Assembly: GCA_026129335.1 (NCBI GenBank)
Contig: JAHCIH010000007.1
Coordinates: 1 to 64,000 of the forward strand
DNA length: 64,000 nt
Direction of reading: 5' to 3'
DNA from: Anaerolineales bacterium
GTDB lineage: Bacteria; Chloroflexota; Anaerolineae; Anaerolineales; UBA11579
The position numbers and the translations under genes were made by a program. This document shows, piece after piece, positions 61,951-64,000 of the stretch. A model generated the notes under the pieces. The model did not search any database, was not told the DNA's origin, and was given only the letters and a program-made list of their open reading frames with translations. Each line of letters begins with the position of its first letter. Position 1 is the first letter of the stretch.

Positions 61951-63339
61951 ATGAGCACCCTACTCGTCCGTAACGCCCACCTCATCGCCACCTTCGACGA
62001 CGAGCGCCGCGAACTGAACGACGCCGGCCTCTTCGTGCGCGACGGCTTCATCGAGCAGATCGGCCCCAGCGCCGAATTGCCCCAGACCGCCGACGAGGTG
62101 CTCGACCTCAGCGGCCACATCGTGCTGCCCGGCCTGGTTAACACGCACCACCACTTCTTCCAAAGCCTCACCCGAGCAGTGCCTGCCGCGCAGAATGCCA
62201 ATCTGTTCAATTGGCTGACCACGCTCTACCCCATCTGGGCGAACATCACCCCGCAAGACATCCGCATCTCCACCCAGACCGCCCTGGCCGAGCTGGCCCT
62301 CTCGGGCTGCACCACCGCCTCCGACCATCTGTACATGTTCCCCAACGGCTCCCGGCTGGACGACGAAATCGAAGCCGCCCTGGAAATCGGGGTGCGCCTG
62401 CAGGCCTCGCGCGGCTCGATGACCGTGGGCGAAAGCCAGGGCGGCCTGCCGCCCGACCGCGTGGTGGAGACGGACGCCAACGCCCTGGCCGAGAGCCGGC
62501 GCCTGGTCGAGGCTTACCATGACGCCAACCCCGGCGCCATGACCCAGCTGGTGCTGGCGCCCTGCTCGCCCTTCAACGTCTCCGCCGATCTGATGCGCGA
62601 GACGGCTAAAATGGCCCGCCACTACAAAGTACAGATGCACACCCACCTGGCTGAGACACAGGATGAAGAGCAGTACACCCAGGAGCACTACGGAATGCGC
62701 CCAGTGGCCTGGATGGAAACGTTGGATTGGCTGGGGGACGATGTGTGGTACGCCCACTCGGTGCACGTCAACGACGCCGAAATCGCCCAATACGCCAGCA
62801 CGGGCTGCGGCGTGGCCCACTGCCCGTCATCCAACATGCGCCTGGCCTCCGGCATCCCGCCTATCGCCAAAATGCTCACCGCCGGCGTCAAAGTCGGCCT
62901 GGGCGTGGACGGCTCGGCCAGCAACGACTCGGGGCACCTGCTGGCCGAGGCGCGCCAGGCCATGCTGCTGGCCCGCCTGCACGCCGGCCTCCACGGCGCT
63001 TCGCTCTCCGGAGACGAAGCCCCGCCGCTGATGGAAGCCCGCCAGGCGCTGGAGCTGGCCACCCGCGGCGGGGCCGCCGTGCTCGGCCGCGGCGACATCG
63101 GCTCGCTGGAGGTGGGCAAGTGCGCCGATTTCTTCGCCGTCAACCTGCAGCAGCTGGCCTTCGCCGGCGGCCTGCACGACCCGCTGGCCGCGCTGGTCTT
63201 CTGCGCCCCGGCGCGGGCCGACTACACGGTGGTCGGCGGCAAGTTCGTGGTCAAAGAGGGCCAGCTGGTCACGCTGGACCTGCCCGCCCTGGTGGAAAAG
63301 CACAACCAGGCCGCCCGCCGCCTGGCCGAAGCCGCCTGA
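61951..63339 (+). CDS. 8-oxoguanine deaminase-like amidohydrolase
   Basis: A 462-aa COG0402 metal-dependent deaminase. Metal and active-site motifs: GLVNTHHHFFQSLTRA (HxH), SGCTTASDHLYMFP, HTHLAETQDEEQY, HSVHVNDAEIAQYAS and the catalytic Asp in GLGVDGSASNDSGHLLAEARQ. The HCPSSNMRLASGI and GSASNDSGH blocks resemble 8-oxoguanine deaminases and hydroxyatrazine-hydrolase relatives; purine deamination is the best guess, to be settled by alignment. It is distinct from the amidohydrolase at 37670. The start at 61951 fits the STLLVRNAHLIATFDDERRE N-terminus common in the family. Confidence 0.85.
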   Translation: MSTLLVRNAHLIATFDDERRELNDAGLFVRDGFIEQIGPSAELPQTADEVLDLSGHIVLPGLVNTHHHFFQSLTRAVPAAQNANLFNWLTTLYPIWANITPQDIRISTQTALAELALSGCTTASDHLYMFPNGSRLDDEIEAALEIGVRLQASRGSMTVGESQGGLPPDRVVETDANALAESRRLVEAYHDANPGAMTQLVLAPCSPFNVSADLMRETAKMARHYKVQMHTHLAETQDEEQYTQEHYGMRPVAWMETLDWLGDDVWYAHSVHVNDAEIAQYASTGCGVAHCPSSNMRLASGIPPIAKMLTAGVKVGLGVDGSASNDSGHLLAEARQAMLLARLHAGLHGASLSGDEAPPLMEARQALELATRGGAAVLGRGDIGSLEVGKCADFFAVNLQQLAFAGGLHDPLAALVFCAPARADYTVVGGKFVVKEGQLVTLDLPALVEKHNQAARRLAEAA

Positions 63340-63383
63340 GCGCGGCCTTGCGGGTCGATTGGCTCAGGATTACACTTAAGCTG

Positions 63384-63401
63384 TTGCGCCCTTGGGCGCA
63401 A
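63384..63401. other. Short palindromic hairpin after the amidohydrolase gene
   Basis: TTGCGCCC and GGGCGCAA form an eight-base stem with a two-base loop and no T tract, in the 160-base gap before the carbamate kinase gene. Possibly a weak terminator. Confidence 0.35.
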
Positions 63402-63499
63402 TTCCCCACAATCCCCCTTCCATAACCGAGGTTCCATGCCCGAGCAACTATGCCGCCCAGAGAGAAGTGTCGCTGTTTGCCGGTTCGAGGCCGGCCTCC

Positions 63500-64000
63500 G
63501 TGGCTAAGCGCCTCGCCGTGGTCGCCGTGGGCGGCAACGCCCTGATCAAAAGCAACGGCAAGCAAAGCAGCGCCGACCAATACGCCGCGGCCAGTGAGAC
63601 GATGGACTTCGTGGCCGAACTGGTCGCCCTGGGCTGGGAGGTGGTCGTCACCCACGGCAACGGCCCGCAGGTGGGCTTCGCCCTGCGCCGCTCCGAGCTG
63701 GCCGCCGCCGAGTTGCCGCCGACCCCACTGGACGTGTGCGGTGCGGAGACGCAAGGCTCCATCGGCTACATGCTGCAGCAATCCCTGCGCAACGCCTTCC
63801 GGGAGCGCGGCATGCCCAAAGATGTGGTCACCGTGGTCACCCAGTGCCTGGTGGAGCGGAACGACCCCGCCTTCGCCCACCCCACCAAGCCGGTGGGCTC
63901 CTTTCTGGATGAAGCCACCGCCCGGGCGCGCCAGGCGGAGGGCAAACATGTGATGGAGGATGCCGGGCGCGGCTGGCGCGAAGTGGTCGCCTCGCCGCAG
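63500..64000 (+). CDS. arcC: Carbamate kinase, N-terminal part (cut by window end)
   Basis: The frame is open from a GTG at 63500 to the last base, giving 167 residues. The start AKRLAVVAVGGNALIKS matches carbamate kinase and related amino acid kinases; VVVTHGNGPQVGFALRRSELA, PLDVCGAETQGSIGYMLQQ and VTVVTQCLVERNDPAF are family signatures. The enzyme makes ATP from carbamoyl phosphate and ADP, typically at the end of arginine, agmatine or purine-derived (allantoin) breakdown, which would fit the neighbouring purine-type deaminase. A GAGG about nine bases upstream supports the GTG. The rest of the gene lies outside. Confidence 0.9.
   Translation, partial: MAKRLAVVAVGGNALIKSNGKQSSADQYAAASETMDFVAELVALGWEVVVTHGNGPQVGFALRRSELAAAELPPTPLDVCGAETQGSIGYMLQQSLRNAFRERGMPKDVVTVVTQCLVERNDPAFAHPTKPVGSFLDEATARARQAEGKHVMEDAGRGWREVVASPQ

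Noticed and set aside
63424..63502. tRNA-like T arm (perfect 5-bp stem with TTCGAGG loop at 63479-63495)
   Set aside because: The 5' acceptor partner has two mismatches and no D arm or anticodon arm can be drawn; the sequence overlaps the carbamate kinase start.
63436..63507. 23-codon ORF overlapping the carbamate kinase start
   Set aside because: No ribosome site and a Cys/Arg-rich translation without pattern; likely chance.

Overview
This high-GC window looks like a chromosomal segment of a Chloroflexota bacterium, most likely Anaerolineae or a relative. That is inference, from the coiled-coil insertion in RpoC, the asp23-fakA-degV-recG-coaD gene order, abundant Hanks-type kinases and FHA/PP2C proteins, lipoproteins with Pro/Thr-rich linkers, and frequent -10 boxes placed just upstream of start codons. 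No rRNA, convincing tRNA, CRISPR array, IS element or prophage was found.

Layout. 1-4943 (+): the end of an unknown gene, a cytidylate kinase-acyltransferase fusion, and an orphan membrane histidine kinase. 4944-9556: rpoC alone, with its own promoter, long leader and terminator. 9555-12476 (-): a polysaccharide-deacetylase lipoprotein, a TIM-barrel/NTF2-like protein and an HD-domain protein. 12561-16422 (-): a phosphonate-type ABC transporter (phnD, terminator, phnC, an enlarged phnE). 16565-20764 (+): folC, a twin-Gmad2 lipoprotein and a CASTOR/POLLUX-like ion channel. 20999-28268 (-): rpe, asp23, fakA, degV, recG, coaD and a DivIVA-like coiled-coil protein. 28399-31535: an XRE regulator with a Ser/Thr kinase, divergent from a small set of envelope genes, DUF971 and a 29-residue ORF missed by normal length cut-offs.

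31806-37576 (-) is the most unusual block. It is a tight six-gene operon encoding a Ser/Thr kinase with an eight-repeat propeller (apparently starting at CTG), a PP2C phosphatase, a J-domain/VWA fusion, a zinc-ribbon/FHA protein, an 80-aa protein of unknown function and an OmpR-type regulator. It reads as a self-contained phospho-signalling module. Upstream, 37670-43519 (-) is a translationally coupled amino-acid/amine metabolism operon that ends in an amidohydrolase-CYTH fusion.

43677-49462 (-) is a complete branched-chain amino-acid type ABC transporter (livJ, H, M, G, F). 49834-55537 (+) carries gyrB, a secreted seven-repeat propeller fused to a sortase domain, an Imm-5-like protein and folD. 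55574-61600 (-) is a full seven-gene Mrp Na+/H+ antiporter operon (mnhA to mnhG). 61951-64000 (+) holds an 8-oxoguanine-deaminase-like amidohydrolase and the start of a carbamate kinase gene cut by the window end.

All function calls come from reading motifs and gene order; no database search was run. Several starts were moved inward from the longest ORF, using signal peptides, Shine-Dalgarno sites, ATGA/TGATG overlaps or -10 boxes, and each entry says why.
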